Counted from the first letter of the stretch, positions 37,741 to 47,266 are shown. The stretch: DNA of 64,000 nucleotides from Pseudomonas ovata (GCF_003131185.1 NZ_QFFU01000004.1:248001-312000); one strand, 5' to 3'. Program-made: numbers and translations. The notes: a model not told the origin generated them from the sequence alone.

Positions 37741-38012
37741 GCTAGGGTCTGTTGCCGTTTCATCACGGCCGCGCCGGCGCCTGTTTTGCCGCGAGGCAAG
37801 GCAGGAGCCGCGACGTTTGGTCATTCCAAATGAGTGGCGAGTAACGCAGTCTCGCGGCAAAACAGGCCCGGCCCTTCGGGTTGCGTGCCAAATCTCGCCA
37901 TGCGGTGTTGGAGGACTTGAAAAGGGAGCGACCCTTTTCTGCGTCCTCCGCCTGGCCTGGCGAGATTGGGCCCAGCAACGCGGCTCGTGCTGAAACGGCA
38001 ACAGACCCTAGC
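37741..38012. mobile_element. MITE-like element with 22-bp perfect terminal inverted repeats
   Basis: Ends GCTAGGGTCTGTTGCCGTTT and its exact reverse complement enclose about 268 bases with TA at both borders, as for TA-targeting elements. There is no reading frame of note. Inside are nested palindromes: a 16-base pair (CCTGTTTTGCCGCGAG), a TTTGG/CCAAA hairpin and a three-tier stem (ATCTCGCCA, GGAGGAC, AAAAGGG with partners). The element ends in the stop codon of the adjacent GntR gene. Confidence 0.8.
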
Positions 38013-38712
38013 GCTGGATCACCTTCATGCGCTCGGCCGATGAGGCGCTGAAGATCTCGGCGTAGCGCAGGGTCGCATTGGCGTGCTCGCGCATGATTGC
38101 CTCGGCGCGGGCACCCTGGCGATTGACCAGCGCGTCGACGATCGAGTGATGCTGCATGTGCGCGTAGTTGAAGCGGCGGTATTCGCGGGCCATGTCGTGA
38201 CGGTCGATGGCCAGAGCGCTGACCGAGGCAAACGGCAGATGGTCGTTGCGCGCCAGGGCGTCGGCAATCGCCGGATTGCCACTGCCTTCGACGATGATCT
38301 GGTGAAAGCGCATGTTCAGGTCGTGATAGGTCTCAAGGTCGTCCTCGGTCACATACCCTTTGTCGAACAGCGCATCGCCCTCGGCGAGGCAGGTGTGCAG
38401 TTGCGCACAGGCCTCGGCGCTCAGGCCACGCTCGGCGCTTTGCCGGGCGGCCAGGCCTTCCAGCACACCGCGCACTTCCACGGCCCCGGCGATGTCCTGG
38501 GGGCTGACCGAGCGCACCTGAAAGCCACGCCCCCCATGGCGCACCAGCAGCCCTTCCTGCTCCAGGGTGCGAAACGCAATGCGCACCGGCATGCGCGACA
38601 CCCCGAACAACTCGGCGGTGGGCACTTCCATCAGTCGCTCGCCGGCCGCCAGTTCGCCCGAGGCGATCATCTTGCGCAGCGCAACCAGCACGGTCTGGCC
38701 GGGCTTGTTCAT
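38008..38712 (-). CDS. GntR-family regulator with FCD domain, ferulate locus
   Basis: A 234-residue regulator with a winged helix (MEVPTAELFGVSRMPVRIAF at about 28-47) and an FCD helical domain (about 75-215, ETYHDLNMRFHQIIVEGSGN). Its final TAG is the terminal TAG of the MITE-like element, so the natural C-terminus may have been changed. It is the last gene of the minus-strand catabolic set, lying 67 bases after the acyl-CoA dehydrogenase gene. It may regulate part of the aromatic pathway. Confidence 0.88.
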   Translation of the reverse strand: MNKPGQTVLVALRKMIASGELAAGERLMEVPTAELFGVSRMPVRIAFRTLEQEGLLVRHGGRGFQVRSVSPQDIAGAVEVRGVLEGLAARQSAERGLSAEACAQLHTCLAEGDALFDKGYVTEDDLETYHDLNMRFHQIIVEGSGNPAIADALARNDHLPFASVSALAIDRHDMAREYRRFNYAHMQHHSIVDALVNRQGARAEAIMREHANATLRYAEIFSASSAERMKVIQR

Positions 38713-38779
38713 CCAGGCAGCTTCCAGTAGTCAAAGTGCCGCTATGGTAGCGCAGCCTGACGTGCTTGAGACCTGCCAG

Positions 38780-40537
38780 TCACCCCAGGAACGGCAACGT
38801 CGATCGGGCACTGTGCAGCCCGGCCATGTGCCGGTCGGCTTCGGGCAGCAGCCAGGTGAAGAAAAACTGCGCGGTTTGCAGCTTTTCCAGACGCCGCGGA
38901 TCGTCCTCGGCCAGGCCTTGCGCAACCCGTGCAGCCCGGGTCCAGGCAAAGGCCAGCAGGGTCAGGCCGCACAGCGGCAAAAAGCTGCCGGCGGCGCGAT
39001 AGGGGTATTCGGCGTCCAGGGCCGTTTGCTCGACACACAGCTGCCAGGCCTGCTCCAGCGCCTGGCAACGCTGTTGCAAGCCCTCGCCCAATGCCTGGCA
39101 CGCCGGTGATCCGGCGGCCAGCCGGGCTTCGTTGTCCAGGACCGCGAGCAGCTGTTGCAGCGCCTCGCCGTTGTCGCCCAGCACCTTGCGCAGTAACAGG
39201 TCGTTGGCCTGAATTTCGTTACTGCCTTCGTAGATCATGGCGATGCGGCTGTCACGCAGGGTCTGTTCGATGGCGAACTCGCCGACATAGCCATAGCCGC
39301 CGAACACTTGCAGCGCCTGGCTGGCCAGATAAAAGCCGCGCTCGGTAAAGAACGCCTTGATGATCGGCGTCAGCAGGCCGGTCAATTGGGTGGCCTGGGC
39401 ACGGGCCGCCGGGGTGGCGCCGTGGTCGGCCTGGTCGAGCAGGTGCCCGACCCAGTAACCCAGGGCGCGCAGGCCTTCGCTGCTGGCGCGCAGTTCCAGC
39501 AGGGTACGGCGCATGGCCGGGTGATAGTGCAGCGGGTCGGCGGCGCTGGCGGCCACGCCCGGTGGCCGGCACGGTGCGCGCATCTGCCGGCGCTCGGCAG
39601 CGTACTGGCGGGCGTTCTGCCAGGCCGCCTCGGCATGTCCCAGACCTTGCAGACCGACATGCAGGCGCGCCGAGTTCATCATCACGAACATGGCCGCCAG
39701 CCCTTGGTTCGGCTGGCCGATCAGCCAGCCCTGAGCCTGCTCGAACACCAGCGAACAGGTGGCGCTGCCCTTGATGCCCATCTTGTGCTCGATGCCGTCG
39801 CAGCGCACGGCGTTCAGACGGCCGTCGTCCAGCCGCCTGGGCACCAGAAACAGTGAAATGCCGCGGCTGCCGACCGGCGCGTCCGGCAGTCGCGCCAGCA
39901 CCAGGTGCAGGATGTCATCACACAGGTCGTGCTCGCCGCCGGAAATGAACAGTTTGTTGCCGCTCAGCGCATGACTGCCATCGGCCTGCGGCTGAGCGCG
40001 GCTGCGCAACAGGCCGACGTCGCTGCCGGCCTGCGGTTCGGTCAGGCACATGGTCGCCAGGGCCTGGCCGCTGACCAGGTCAGGCAGGTAGCGCTCCTGA
40101 ATCCACTGCGGCGCGTGCGCCTGCAAACACAGGCAGGCGCCCTGCACGATGCCGGTGTACATGGCCCAAGCGTGGTTGCTGGCGTAGAGCATTTCCTGCA
40201 AGGCGGCGTCGAGCACCTGCGGCAGGCCCTGCCCACCGTGCTGTTCGCTGCATGCCAGTGCCGGCCAGCCGCCCTCGACCCAGGCGCGGTAGGCGGCCTT
40301 GAAGCCTTCAGGAGTGCTGACGTTGCCGTCTTCGAAGCGACAGCCCTGGCGATCACCGCTGGCATTGAGCGGCACCAGCACGTCCTGGCAGAACAGACCG
40401 GCCTGTTCCAGCACCTGACTGGCCAGAGACGCATCGAGAAAACCGAACGCCTCGCTGTGCTGCCAGGTGGCCGGGGCGTCGAGCCAGTGCTCGATCACGA
40501 ACTGCATGTCACGCAACGGTGGCTGGTAGTGCCACAT
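38780..40537 (-). CDS. acyl-CoA dehydrogenase of the ferulate cluster
   Basis: A 585-residue FAD enzyme. It shows the flavin-binding motif ATMCLTEPQAGSDVG, the core ARLHVGLQGLGHAEAAWQNA and the catalytic glutamate region IAMIYEGSNEIQANDLL, plus the C-terminal extension common in this long subgroup. P. putida has the same gene beside fcs-vdh-ech, where it may serve a CoA-dependent beta-oxidation side route. The ATG at 40537 follows AAAGGAG; a longer reading upstream is REP sequence. Confidence 0.92.
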   Translation of the reverse strand: MWHYQPPLRDMQFVIEHWLDAPATWQHSEAFGFLDASLASQVLEQAGLFCQDVLVPLNASGDRQGCRFEDGNVSTPEGFKAAYRAWVEGGWPALACSEQHGGQGLPQVLDAALQEMLYASNHAWAMYTGIVQGACLCLQAHAPQWIQERYLPDLVSGQALATMCLTEPQAGSDVGLLRSRAQPQADGSHALSGNKLFISGGEHDLCDDILHLVLARLPDAPVGSRGISLFLVPRRLDDGRLNAVRCDGIEHKMGIKGSATCSLVFEQAQGWLIGQPNQGLAAMFVMMNSARLHVGLQGLGHAEAAWQNARQYAAERRQMRAPCRPPGVAASAADPLHYHPAMRRTLLELRASSEGLRALGYWVGHLLDQADHGATPAARAQATQLTGLLTPIIKAFFTERGFYLASQALQVFGGYGYVGEFAIEQTLRDSRIAMIYEGSNEIQANDLLLRKVLGDNGEALQQLLAVLDNEARLAAGSPACQALGEGLQQRCQALEQAWQLCVEQTALDAEYPYRAAGSFLPLCGLTLLAFAWTRAARVAQGLAEDDPRRLEKLQTAQFFFTWLLPEADRHMAGLHSARSTLPFLG

Positions 40538-40573
40538 GGCAATCTCCTTTGCCCAATGAAGGTTGAAGCTGCT

Positions 40574-40775
40574 GTAGGAGCGCGCTTGCCCGCGACCGGC
40601 TGCGTAGCAGTCGTAAATTTGCAGCGTTTCAAAGATTTTGAATGTGTTCACAGCCGTAGATTTGTGGCGTTTCAGAGAGTTTGCGAGCGCTGCGCACTCG
40701 GTCGCGGGCAAGCGCGCTCCTACGGGCGGTGAATTTAATAGCCAATGAAATCAATACGTTATTTTTTGATGAGAG
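40574..40775. repeat. REPIN class I, copy 5, with AT-rich flank (inverted to copy 4)
   Basis: The long-form REPIN and its AT-rich flank (AATAGCCAATGAAATCAATACG) repeat copy 4 in opposite orientation over about 200 bases. The flank faces the thiolase gene, which ends 5 bases away. It separates the thiolase and dehydrogenase genes. Confidence 0.88.
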
Positions 40776-40779
40776 CGGG

Positions 40780-42021
40780 TCAGCGGTGCCAGTCGGGGTT
40801 TTCGATGAGCATCGCCATGCCCTGTCCGCCGCCCACGCAGGCCGCGGCAATGCCATAGCGCAGATTGTGGTCGCGCAACTGGCGGGCCAGGGTCAGGACC
40901 AGGCGCAGGCCGCTGGCAGCCAGCGGATGCCCCAGGCCAATCGAACCACCGCGGCGGTTGAGCCGCTCGCTGTCGAGCTCCAGCGCACGGGCCACAGCCA
41001 AGACCTGGGCGGCCTGGGCTTCGTTGATTTCCAGCAGGCCGATGTCGTCCAGGTGCAGCCCGCTGCGTTGCAGCAACAGGCTGATGGCCGGCGCCGGACC
41101 GATGCCCATGTGCTCCGGGGCCACGCCGACCACCGCACTGGCGCGCAGATGCGCCAGCACCGGGCGGCCGAAGGCCGAAACCGGCCCGACCAGCGCCGCC
41201 GCTGCGCCATCGACCACCGCGCAACTGTTGCCGGCCGTCTGCACACCGCCCTCGTGCACGGCGCGCAACCGCGCCAGCGACTCCAGGCTGCTGGCACGCG
41301 GATGGCTGTCCTGCTCGACGCTGTCGACGCCACGCGGCAGATCAATACCGCGCGGCTGATAGCCGTCCAGTTCGAAGCGCTCGCGGGTCACGCTGAGGAT
41401 TTCATCAGCCAGCCAACCGCTGGCCTGGGCTTGCAGGGTCAACTGATGGCTGCGCAGGGCATAGCGGTCCACGGCATCGCGCGGCAGGTCGTAATGCCGG
41501 GCCAGGCGGTCGGCGGTGGCGATCATGTCAATGCCGGGCGCCGGATCGTGCAGCGCCTCCCAGAGAAAATCCTTGAACTGCACCCCCGCGCCAAGCTTGA
41601 AGCCGTCGCGGTGGGTGTAGGCAGCAATGGGGTTGCGCGACATGGATTCGGCCGCCACACACAGCGCCAGTTGCGTGCCCTCGCCCACTTGCAGCGCGGC
41701 CTGGCGCAGCAGTTCGAAACCGGTGGCGCAGATGCGCTGTACACCCAGCGCCGGTACATTCAGCGGCACACCGCTGTACAGGCCGATGTGCCGGGGCAGC
41801 AGATAAGCATCGAAGCTGGCTTGAGCCATGGCGCCGGCCAGTACGCTGTCGACCTGGGCGCCGTCGAGCCCGGCGCGGGCCAACACCCCGCGACCGGCCT
41901 TGATTCCCAGGTCGATGGGCGAGACCTGCGCCAGCGCGCCGCCCAGGTCGACCCACGGCGTGCGCACCGCGTCGAACAGCGCGACATCGCTGAACGTCGA
42001 GTACTGGCCGGCGCCGCTCAT
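40780..42021 (-). CDS. acetyl-CoA acetyltransferase/beta-ketothiolase of the ferulate cluster
   Basis: A 413-residue thiolase. The nucleophile C98 lies in VQRICATGFELL, with the active-site His in GGSIGLGHPLAASG and the second Cys in AAACVGGGQGMAML. In P. putida the equivalent gene (aat) lies next to fcs. It could release acetyl-CoA in a beta-oxidative variant of ferulate degradation. Its ATG overlaps the fcs stop (ATGA), so it is coupled to fcs. Confidence 0.92.
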   Translation of the reverse strand: MSGAGQYSTFSDVALFDAVRTPWVDLGGALAQVSPIDLGIKAGRGVLARAGLDGAQVDSVLAGAMAQASFDAYLLPRHIGLYSGVPLNVPALGVQRICATGFELLRQAALQVGEGTQLALCVAAESMSRNPIAAYTHRDGFKLGAGVQFKDFLWEALHDPAPGIDMIATADRLARHYDLPRDAVDRYALRSHQLTLQAQASGWLADEILSVTRERFELDGYQPRGIDLPRGVDSVEQDSHPRASSLESLARLRAVHEGGVQTAGNSCAVVDGAAAALVGPVSAFGRPVLAHLRASAVVGVAPEHMGIGPAPAISLLLQRSGLHLDDIGLLEINEAQAAQVLAVARALELDSERLNRRGGSIGLGHPLAASGLRLVLTLARQLRDHNLRYGIAAACVGGGQGMAMLIENPDWHR

Positions 42022-43904
42022 GCCGGCGCCCCGACGGCCAGCGTACCGGCACGCAGAAGGGTGTCATCCTGGCCGCGATACAACGCCTCGACCTGGGCGG
42101 CACGCCACTGCAACACGGCGCGCTGGTTGATCGAGCCCTTGTCGGTGATCTCGCCACGGTCGATGGACGGCGGCTCGACCAGCAGCGCGATCCATTCCAG
42201 GCGGCTGGCGTTGCCGGTGGCGTCGGCATTCAGGCGCTGCAGCCAGGCGGCGAACCACTGGCGTACCGGGGCACTGGCCAGCACCTCGGCATCGCGGGCC
42301 TCGGTGCCGAGCCCGGCCAGTCGACGGCAGTCATGCAGGCGCGGGAACACCAGCGCGCCGAGGCATTCGCGGTCCGGTGCGGTGACCACGATGTCCTGCA
42401 CATACGGCGAGCCTTCGAGCACCGCCCGGTTGCGCAGCGGGCCGACACTGACGAACACCCCGGACGACAACTTGAAGTCCTCGGCAATGCGCCCGTCGAA
42501 CATCAGTCCCAGTTGCGGATCGGCCGGGTCGGCCAGCTTCAGGGCATCGCCCGAGCAGTAGTAACCCTCGCTGTCGAACGCCTCTGCAGTCTGCTGCGCC
42601 GAGCGCCAGTAGCCGGGCATGATGTGCGGCCCGCGAAAGCGCCCTTCCAGCTTGCCGTCCACCGGCACCAGGCGCACTTCGCAGCCCGGCGCCGGCAGAC
42701 CGATGTAGCCGGCCTGCGACAGGGGGCCGGTGGTAAAAGTGCACGACGGCGAAGCTTCGGTCATGCCCAGCCCGGCCATCATGCGGATGCGCTCGCCGCA
42801 ATGCTGTTCGGCAACCCGGTCGAGGCGGTCCCAGATGCTTTGTGACAGGCCGGCGGCGGCAAAGAAAAACAGCTTCATGCGCGCAAAGAACCGCTCGCGC
42901 AACTCGGCGTCCTGCTCCAACGCGTTGACCAGCTCTTCCCAGCCCTTGGGCACGGTCAGGTAAGCGGTGGGCGAAATCTCCTTGAGGTTGCGCAGGGTCT
43001 CGGCAAAGCCCTGCGGCGTCGGCTTGCCGTTGTCCAGATAGAAGGTGCCGCCGTTGTACAGCACGATGCCCAGGTTATGGCTGCCACCGAAGGTGTGGTT
43101 CCACGGCAGCCAGTCGACCAGCACCGGCGGCTCCTCGCCAAACACCGGGAAGGTCTGCAACAGCATCTGCTGATTGGCGCAGAGCATGCGCTGGGTGGTG
43201 ACCACCGCCTTGGGCAGCTTGGTGGAGCCGGAGGTAAACAGGAACTTGGCAATGGTGTCGGGACCGGTGGCGGCAAAGGCAGCCTCGGCCTCGGCACCGC
43301 CGGGCTGTTCGAGCAAACGGGCAAAGGACGTCACGGTTCGGCCGGGCAGCTCGCCGCGCACGCTGATCACGGCCACGTCGGCCGGCAGCACGGCATCAAT
43401 GGCTTTCTGGTAGTGGCTGGTATCGCTGACGAACACCAGGCCCGGTTGCAGCACCTCGCACACATGGCGCAGCTTGGCGAAATCCTGTGACAGCAGCGAG
43501 TAGGCCGGCGACACCGGGCAATAGGGGATCCCGGCGTACATCGCGCCCAGGGCGATCTGCAGGTGTTCGATGTCATTGCCCGACAACAGCGCCAGCGGCC
43601 GCTCGGCCGACAGGCCATAGCCGAGCAGGTGCTGGGCAATGGCCCGCACGTCATCGAGCATCCGCGCGTAGCTGACTTCGCGCCAGCCGCCCTGCGGGTC
43701 GCGGGCGGCGATAAAGGTCTGGTCGGGGCGCACCTCGGCCCAGTGCAGCAGGCGGTCGAGCAGGCGGTCCGGCCGCTCGGCCAGCGGTTCCAGGGCGCGC
43801 ATGTGCAGCACGCCATCTGCTTCGGTCACCTGCACGGCGGGATGGCCGATGGACACCTGGCGGTAACGCGCCGGGTTCGTCCGGGCGATTGCGGGTTGGT
43901 TCAC
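42018..43904 (-). CDS. fcs: feruloyl-CoA synthetase
   Basis: A 628-residue acyl-adenylate-forming ligase that activates ferulate and related hydroxycinnamates with CoA and ATP. Motifs are [17 protein letters not shown], the adenylate site [28 protein letters not shown] and the C-terminal lysine block [16 protein letters not shown]. The GTG at 43904 is preferred because GGAGGA lies just before it; the ATG five codons upstream would place that ribosome site inside the gene. It overlaps the thiolase gene by four bases. Confidence 0.94.
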   Translation of the reverse strand: MNQPAIARTNPARYRQVSIGHPAVQVTEADGVLHMRALEPLAERPDRLLDRLLHWAEVRPDQTFIAARDPQGGWREVSYARMLDDVRAIAQHLLGYGLSAERPLALLSGNDIEHLQIALGAMYAGIPYCPVSPAYSLLSQDFAKLRHVCEVLQPGLVFVSDTSHYQKAIDAVLPADVAVISVRGELPGRTVTSFARLLEQPGGAEAEAAFAATGPDTIAKFLFTSGSTKLPKAVVTTQRMLCANQQMLLQTFPVFGEEPPVLVDWLPWNHTFGGSHNLGIVLYNGGTFYLDNGKPTPQGFAETLRNLKEISPTAYLTVPKGWEELVNALEQDAELRERFFARMKLFFFAAAGLSQSIWDRLDRVAEQHCGERIRMMAGLGMTEASPSCTFTTGPLSQAGYIGLPAPGCEVRLVPVDGKLEGRFRGPHIMPGYWRSAQQTAEAFDSEGYYCSGDALKLADPADPQLGLMFDGRIAEDFKLSSGVFVSVGPLRNRAVLEGSPYVQDIVVTAPDRECLGALVFPRLHDCRRLAGLGTEARDAEVLASAPVRQWFAAWLQRLNADATGNASRLEWIALLVEPPSIDRGEITDKGSINQRAVLQWRAAQVEALYRGQDDTLLRAGTLAVGAPA

Positions 43905-44010
43905 GTGCTGTTCCTCCATCGAGACCGGCCCTGCGGGCGGTCTCTGGCTGTCGCCTTATTGTTGTCAGGGGTAGCCTTTACCGAAGGCCGCCCGGGCTCG
44001 GATCGACCGC

Positions 44011-45459
44011 TTAAATGGGGTAGTGGCGCGGGCCGTTCTGCAGCGTGACCCAGCGCAACTGGGTGAAGAAGTCGATCGAGGCGCTGGCGCCAAAGCTGCC
44101 GTAGCCGCTGGACTTGACCCCGCCGAAAGGCATTTGCGCCTCGTCGTGCACGGTCGGGCCGTTGATGTGGCAGATGCCCGATTCGACCCGCTGGGCCAGC
44201 GCCAGGGCGCGGCCGGTGTCGCGGCTGAAGATGGCCGACGACAGGCCGAATTCCGAATCGTTGGCCAGGCGCAGCAGGGCTTCATCGCCGTTGGCACGCA
44301 CCACCACGGCCACCGGGCCGAAGGATTCCTCGCGGTACAGGCGCATCCGGTCGGTCACGTGATCAAGCAGGGTCGGTTGCAGAATGCTGCCTTCACACTG
44401 CCCGCCTGCCACCAGGGTGGCGCCGTGGCTGACGGCATCGTCGATCAGGCCCAGAATGCGCTCGCCGGCACGCACGTCGACCAGCGAGCCGAGCACCGAG
44501 GCCGGATCGTCCGGGTGACCGGCGTGCAGGGTAGCGATCTTGGCGGTGAGCCTGGCGACGAAGTCATCGGCGACCTTGTCGTCGACGATCAGCCGCTCGG
44601 TGGACATGCAGATCTGCCCCTGGTTGAAGTACGCGCCGAAGGCGGCGGCTTCGACGGCGGCATCCAGGTCGGCATCGTCGAGCACGATGAACGGCGCCTT
44701 GCCGCCCAGCTCCAGCAATGCCGGCTTCAGGTGGCGCGCCGACAGTTCGCCGACAATGCGCCCGACATGGGTAGAACCGGTGAAGTTGACCCGACGCACG
44801 GCCGGGTTGGCGATCAGCCGCTCGACAATGGCCGGGGCGTCGGCCGGGGCATTGCTGATGACATTGACCACGCCGTCGCCCAGGCCGGCTTCATGCAGGA
44901 TCTGGCCGATCAGGCGGTGCACGGCGGGACTCAGCTCCGAGGCCTTGAGCACCACGGTGTTGCCGCACGCCAGCGGCATGGCGATGGCACGGGTGGCAAG
45001 AATCACCGGGGCGTTCCAGGGCGCGATGCCCAGCACCACGCCGCACGGCTGGCGCAGCGCCATGGCGAAGCTGCCGGGCATGTCGGAGGGGATGACCTGC
45101 CCGGTGATCTGGGTGGTCATGGAGGCGGCTTCGCGCAGGATATTGGCGGCCAGCTTGACGTTGAAGCCATACCAGTTGGCCATCGCCCCGGTTTCACCGG
45201 CAGCGGCAATGAAGCGCGCACTGTTGGCCTGCAATTGTTCGGCAGCCTTGAGCAAGCGCGTGCGCCGCTCGTTGGGCGCCAGCGCCGACCAGGCCGGAAA
45301 GGCCGCCTGGGCCGCCGCCACGGCGGCATCGGCGTCTTCGAGGGTGGCGGCGGCCACCGTCGAGACGACTTCGCCGGTCACAGGGTTGCGGCGTTCGAAG
45401 GTTCGACCGTCGCCGGCAGGGCGCGATTGCCCGCCGATCAGCAAGGGCACGTCGAGCAT
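44011..45459 (-). CDS. vdh: vanillin dehydrogenase
   Basis: A 482-residue NAD-dependent aldehyde dehydrogenase that oxidises vanillin to vanillate. It has the catalytic glutamate in LELGGKAPFIVLDDAD, the nucleophilic cysteine in FNQGQICMSTER and the cofactor block GIAPWNAPVILATRA. Placement between ech and fcs identifies the substrate. The ATG follows GAGGAA. It is part of the ech-vdh-fcs-thiolase run on the minus strand. Confidence 0.95.
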   Translation of the reverse strand: MLDVPLLIGGQSRPAGDGRTFERRNPVTGEVVSTVAAATLEDADAAVAAAQAAFPAWSALAPNERRTRLLKAAEQLQANSARFIAAAGETGAMANWYGFNVKLAANILREAASMTTQITGQVIPSDMPGSFAMALRQPCGVVLGIAPWNAPVILATRAIAMPLACGNTVVLKASELSPAVHRLIGQILHEAGLGDGVVNVISNAPADAPAIVERLIANPAVRRVNFTGSTHVGRIVGELSARHLKPALLELGGKAPFIVLDDADLDAAVEAAAFGAYFNQGQICMSTERLIVDDKVADDFVARLTAKIATLHAGHPDDPASVLGSLVDVRAGERILGLIDDAVSHGATLVAGGQCEGSILQPTLLDHVTDRMRLYREESFGPVAVVVRANGDEALLRLANDSEFGLSSAIFSRDTGRALALAQRVESGICHINGPTVHDEAQMPFGGVKSSGYGSFGASASIDFFTQLRWVTLQNGPRHYPI

Positions 45460-45547
45460 GGTGATTCCTCTTTATTGTCTTTATCGGGAATACGGGTAAT
45501 GCACAGGCGGGTCTGGCGAAGGGCACGCAGCCCCTCGCCCGCCAGGT

Positions 45548-46378
45548 TCAGCGCTTGTAGGTCTGCAGGCCCGGCTTGATGCTCTTGTCGTCCAGGAACT
45601 GCTTCATGCCCTGCTCGCGGCCGCCTTCGGTGTCCAGCAGGCGCGACTGGTCGAGCTTGGCGTACAGGTAGTCTTCGCTCTGCTCCCAGGTCAGTTCACG
45701 GCAGCGCTTGAAGCCATGCTTGGCAGCACGCAGCACGACCGGGTTCTTCTCCAGCAGGTTACGCGCCAGCTCGACAGTGGTCTCGCGCAGTTGCGCCAGC
45801 GGCACGCTTTCGTTGACCAGGCCCATTTCGGCGGCCTTTTTTCCGCCGAAGGTCTTGCCGGTCATGATGTAGTACAGCGACTGGCGGTGGCCTACGGTGT
45901 CAGCCATGGCCTTGCTGACCAGGTTGCCCGGCGGGATGCCCCAGTTGATTTCCGACAGGCCGAAGGTGGCTTCGTCGGCGCAGATCGCCAGGTCGCAGGC
46001 CACCAGCGGGCTGAAGCCGCCACCGAAGCACCAGCCGTTGACCATGGCGATGGTCGGCTTGCTGTACATGCGCAGCAGTTTCCATTGCCATTGCGACGCT
46101 TCGCGGCGGATCTTCTCTTGCAGGATCTCAGGGCCGGAGTCGGTCTCGCGGAAGTATTCCTTGAGGTCCATGCCCGCCGTCCACGACTCGCCGGCACCGG
46201 TCAGCACCAGCACACCCGCGTCGGCGTCCTGCTCCAGGGTTTCCAGCACGTCGATCATTTCCCGGTTCAGGGTCGGGCTCATGGCGTTGCGTTTTTCCGG
46301 GCGATTGAGGATGACCCAGGCAATGCCTTCTTCGATCTCGACCTTGACGGTGCTCCAGCGGCCTTCGTAGTTGCTCAT
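45548..46378 (-). CDS. ech: p-hydroxycinnamoyl-CoA hydratase/lyase (feruloyl-CoA hydratase)
   Basis: A 276-residue crotonase-fold enzyme converting feruloyl-CoA to vanillin and acetyl-CoA. Residues studied in the Pseudomonas fluorescens enzyme are all present at the same numbers: M70, Y75, S123, E143 and Y239. It is the first gene of the catabolic run. A promoter with a perfect -35 element lies upstream, overlapped by a palindrome next to the divergent MarR gene. Confidence 0.97.
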   Translation of the reverse strand: MSNYEGRWSTVKVEIEEGIAWVILNRPEKRNAMSPTLNREMIDVLETLEQDADAGVLVLTGAGESWTAGMDLKEYFRETDSGPEILQEKIRREASQWQWKLLRMYSKPTIAMVNGWCFGGGFSPLVACDLAICADEATFGLSEINWGIPPGNLVSKAMADTVGHRQSLYYIMTGKTFGGKKAAEMGLVNESVPLAQLRETTVELARNLLEKNPVVLRAAKHGFKRCRELTWEQSEDYLYAKLDQSRLLDTEGGREQGMKQFLDDKSIKPGLQTYKR

Positions 46379-46436
46379 GGTGGCTCTCTTGTTCTGTGTG
46401 GGGGCTTGTGCGGATGGCCTTTGGGCCGTTGAACAA

Positions 46437-46465
46437 AAATTAGCCTGAGAAAATAGTTATGTCAA
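46437..46465 (-). promoter_or_regulatory. ech promoter
   Basis: On the minus strand TTGACA is followed after exactly 17 bases by TAATTT, a partial -10. The -35 hexamer is a perfect match. It should drive ech, vdh, fcs and the thiolase gene. Confidence 0.65.
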
Positions 46466-46473
46466 TTAACTAT
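46453..46473. promoter_or_regulatory. FerR operator candidate
   Basis: A perfect palindrome with arms ATAGTTA and TAACTAT and a seven-base spacer. The spacer contains most of the ech -35 hexamer, so a bound MarR-type dimer would block RNA polymerase. It lies between ech and the ferR-like gene. Confidence 0.7.
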
Positions 46474-46605
46474 TAATCAAATTAACCAGACATTTTCGTG
46501 CCCGGCGCAGGTCGGGAAAAATTCGTGGTGAGTGGAGATAGCCATGACGCGGCAATCCCGGCAAACTGCATAGCCTTGTTAACTGACTCAATCAGGACTT
46601 GCCTC

Positions 46606-47097
46606 ATGGCCAAGCTTTCCACTGCTGCTCTTCCCCGCGATGCCGTGCCAGGCGATGCCGACGCTCCGCTGCCGCTGGATGCAGCGCTGGACGACCTGAT
46701 CGGCTATGCCCTGCGCCGGGCGCAGCTCAAGCTGTTCCAGAACCTGATTGCGCAACTGGCGGTGCATGACTTGCGTCCGGCGCAGTTCTCGGCGCTGGCG
46801 ATCATTGACCACAACCCCGGCCTGATGCAGGCCGACCTGGCCCGGGCACTGGCCATCGAGCCGCCGCAGGTGGTGCCGCTGCTCAACAAGCTCGAGGGCC
46901 GGGCGCTGGCGGTGCGGGTGCGCTGCAAGCCGGACAAGCGTTCATACGGGATCTTCCTGAGCAAGACCGGTGAGGCCCTGCTCAAGGAATTGAAGCAGAT
47001 CGCCGTGCAGAGCGACCTGGACTCCACCGCCGCACTGAACGACACCGAGCGCGAGCAACTGCTGGGGCTGCTGCGCAAGGTTTATCAGAACGCTTGA
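46606..47097 (+). CDS. ferR: MarR-family regulator of hydroxycinnamate catabolism (FerR-like)
   Basis: A 163-residue MarR regulator. The winged helix is about 70-130 (LMQADLARALAIEPPQVVPLLNKLEGRAL, then RVRCKPDKRSYGIFL wing). It is divergent from ech, the arrangement of FerR in P. putida and P. fluorescens, where feruloyl-CoA relieves repression. The ATG at 46606 follows AGGA; an upstream GTG would be in a region without a ribosome site. The gene ends next to a REPIN. Confidence 0.9.
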   Translation: MAKLSTAALPRDAVPGDADAPLPLDAALDDLIGYALRRAQLKLFQNLIAQLAVHDLRPAQFSALAIIDHNPGLMQADLARALAIEPPQVVPLLNKLEGRALAVRVRCKPDKRSYGIFLSKTGEALLKELKQIAVQSDLDSTAALNDTEREQLLGLLRKVYQNA

Positions 47098-47111
47098 TGC
47101 GCGCAAGCCCT

Positions 47112-47266
47112 CAAAAACAAAATAACTTGTTGATTTTATTGGTTATTGAATTCTGTGTAGGAGCGCGCTTGCCCGCGACTGGGCGCGAAGCGGCCATAAA
47201 AATTGATTAAACGCCACAAATTTACGACTGCTGCGCAGCCGGTCGCGGGCAGAGCGCGCTCCTACG
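47112..47266. repeat. REPIN class I, copy 6, with AT-rich flank
   Basis: A short-form REPIN with diverged left arm (GTAGGAGCGCGCTTGCCC then GCGACTGGGCGCG). It is preceded by the same AT-rich flank as copies 4 and 5 (TGTTGATTTTATTGG, TTATTGAATTC), starting 15 bases after the ferR stop. Confidence 0.85.

Noticed and set aside
40538-40711. In-frame N-terminal extension of the acyl-CoA dehydrogenase (similar extensions for ubiD and others)
   Set aside because: The extra residues are translated REP sequence repeated at several loci; a strong ribosome site precedes the internal ATG at 40537.
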